A DNA stretch of 64,000 nt, taken from contig ALYD01000005.1 of assembly GCA_000513555.1 (NCBI GenBank), forward strand, positions 62,001 through 126,000, written 5' to 3'. The translations under genes were made by a program, and so were the position numbers. The DNA is from Lachnospiraceae bacterium JC7. Its GTDB lineage: Bacteria; Bacillota; Clostridia; Lachnospirales; Lachnospiraceae. Under the pieces are notes generated by a model that had not been told where the DNA came from, did not search any database, and worked only from the letters and a program-made list of their open reading frames with translations. Shown in pieces: positions 63,017-64,000 of the stretch (position 1 is the stretch's first letter; each line of letters starts with the position of its first letter).

Positions 63017-64000
63017 CTGCTCTGTCCTCCCTGCTATCTTTAATCTCCGCTTCTTCTGAAGAACCCGCCGCATCAGAAGTCTTGTCTTCAGCGTCATTCG
63101 GATTCATCTCTTCCTGTGAAGCCTTCTCTTCTATTGCTGAAGCATTGTCATCAGAATTATTTACTTCCGTTTTTTTGTTCACATGTGAAGGTAATGCTGA
63201 ACCATCCGAAAAACTTATTTTGTACCTGATAAAGAATTCACTTCCGATTATGAAGAAAATGATGATTCCCGTCAGGATATCTCCAAATGCATGATTAAGT
63301 CCGAACTTGGTGGAAATCTCACTTGCTCCTCTGTCCATGAACACAAGCAGGAAACTGGTAAATATCATTTTTACCGGATTGAATTTTCCAAGCCACGCCA
63401 CCATGACACCTGTAAATCCACGTCCGTTTGCGATGGTTGTGGTAACAGTATGATCTGTACCTGCCACCAGTAAAAATCCCGCCAGTCCGCAGAGGGCACC
63501 TGAGATGATAAGGGTGCGAATGATTACATTCTCCACGTTGATGCCCACATATCTTGCTGTACGTTCACTTTCACCTACAACGCTTATTTCATAGCCCTGT
63601 TTACTGTAGTTGAGATACACATACATGATGATGGTCACAACAGCCACGATCAAAATATTGAGCAGATACTTACTGCCGATCTGAGGGAGCCACCCTGCCT
63701 CTGTTGCCTGATTAATGATTCCGATCTTTCCGGAACCCTTAGGTACCTCCCAGTGAATTACATAGTAGGCAACGATCTGTGTGGCTACATAGTTCATCAT
63801 GAGAGTGAACAGGGTCTCATTGGTGCCCCATTTTGCCTTGAAAAATCCCGGAATAAAAGCCCATAAAGCCCCTGCACAAATGCTTGAGAAAAGCATTACC
63901 GGAATCAGCAGTCCATTTGGAAGAGTATCCCCCAGTTTGATCATACATGCCGCACTGGCGAGACATCCCATGAGTATCTGTCCCTCTCCTCCTACATTCC
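63009..64000 (-). CDS. BmpA-type nucleoside ABC importer, first permease, 5' end outside window
   Basis: The frame is open to the right edge. The Met at 63971 is internal: upstream codons read NVGGEGQIL, the family's usual IGGEGQ motif, so the gene starts beyond 64000. At least 330 residues are present. Membrane segments and the E-R-T-A-R-Y-V-G-I-N EAA-like loop fit the YufP/NupP group. The last about 65 residues are an acidic, Glu/Asp/Ser-rich cytoplasmic tail (VNKKTEVNNSDDNAS, then EEAEIKDSREDRADV) not usual for the family. The next gene starts inside its end. Confidence 0.85.
   Translation of the reverse strand, partial: NVGGEGQILMGCLASAACMIKLGDTLPNGLLIPVMLFSSICAGALWAFIPGFFKAKWGTNETLFTLMMNYVATQIVAYYVIHWEVPKGSGKIGIINQATEAGWLPQIGSKYLLNILIVAVVTIIMYVYLNYSKQGYEISVVGESERTARYVGINVENVIIRTLIISGALCGLAGFLLVAGTDHTVTTTIANGRGFTGVMVAWLGKFNPVKMIFTSFLLVFMDRGASEISTKFGLNHAFGDILTGIIIFFIIGSEFFIRYKISFSDGSALPSHVNKKTEVNNSDDNASAIEEKASQEEMNPNDAEDKTSDAAGSSEEAEIKDSREDRADV

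Noticed and set aside
63971-63971. Start codon of the last permease at 63971
   Set aside because: Upstream codons continue the family motif NVGGEGQ, so this Met is internal and the gene extends past the window.
1-64000. tRNA, rRNA, prophage or CRISPR regions
   Set aside because: None recognised on either strand by eye; small tRNAs cannot be fully excluded without a search program.

Overview
The window looks like chromosomal DNA of an anaerobic Clostridia member, most likely Lachnospiraceae of the Butyrivibrio/Roseburia type. The pointers are moderate G+C with AT-rich intergenic regions, strong AGGAGG ribosome binding sites, very large Cna-B and choline-binding-repeat surface proteins, several GGDEF/EAL proteins, phosphatidylethanolamine synthesis genes, a two-gene SUF (SufC plus a short SufB/D) system and a guanidine-IV type riboswitch. 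Taxonomy is inferred from gene content; there is no rRNA gene in the window and no tRNA gene was recognised.

Layout. 1-10874 (-) is one uninterrupted giant Cna-B surface protein that runs off the left edge. 11.3-13.9 kb (-) is a PAS-EAL-GGDEF protein whose EAL domain is degenerate. 14.4-21.3 kb (-) holds an AbgA-like M20 hydrolase, an amidohydrolase and a Pot-type ABC importer. 21.5-26.6 kb (+) is a tightly overlapping membrane-lipid operon (PAP2 protein, YbhN-like flippase, PS synthase, PS decarboxylase) followed by an OmpR/HisKA two-component system. 26.7-28.4 kb (-) encodes the SufC-SufB/D pair. 28.6-31.2 kb (+) has an anion permease, a 52-codon stand-alone small ORF and a secreted cell-wall-binding protein. 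31.3-35.7 kb (-) has a PrsW-type protease and a GGDHF-EAL-GGDEF protein. 36-39.5 kb has an aminotransferase, a TSCPD protein and a membrane diguanylate cyclase.

39.6-46.1 kb is an accessory patch: a MATE exporter under a guanidine-IV-like riboswitch, tandem 83-bp repeats, a probable frameshifted gene, three small secreted or membrane proteins of unknown function, ATPase and ISLre2 remnants and a cluster of hairpins. 46.1-50.3 kb is a tartrate locus (ttdB, ttdA, DASS carrier; divergent LysR). Just downstream of the LysR gene lies a second riboswitch copy joined to the last codons of a deleted MATE gene, while the intact MATE gene carries the last codons of a lost LysR gene at its own 3' end. 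These reciprocal scars show an old duplication of a lysR/MATE convergent pair. 50.6-57.4 kb (-) encodes a second giant secreted protein with a small acidic secreted partner. 57.9-64 kb (-) has a flavodoxin-like reductase, an L,D-transpeptidase lipoprotein with an in-frame stop before an acidic tail, an FMN/FAD lipoprotein reductase and two permeases of a BmpA-type nucleoside ABC importer, the second cut by the right edge.

Themes. Surface display: both giant proteins share an ACTATCAT/ATGATAGT inverted repeat upstream. Cyclic-di-GMP signalling: three proteins with different mixes of intact and decayed domains. The most noteworthy structure is the pair of riboswitch copies with covarying stems and reciprocal gene remnants.
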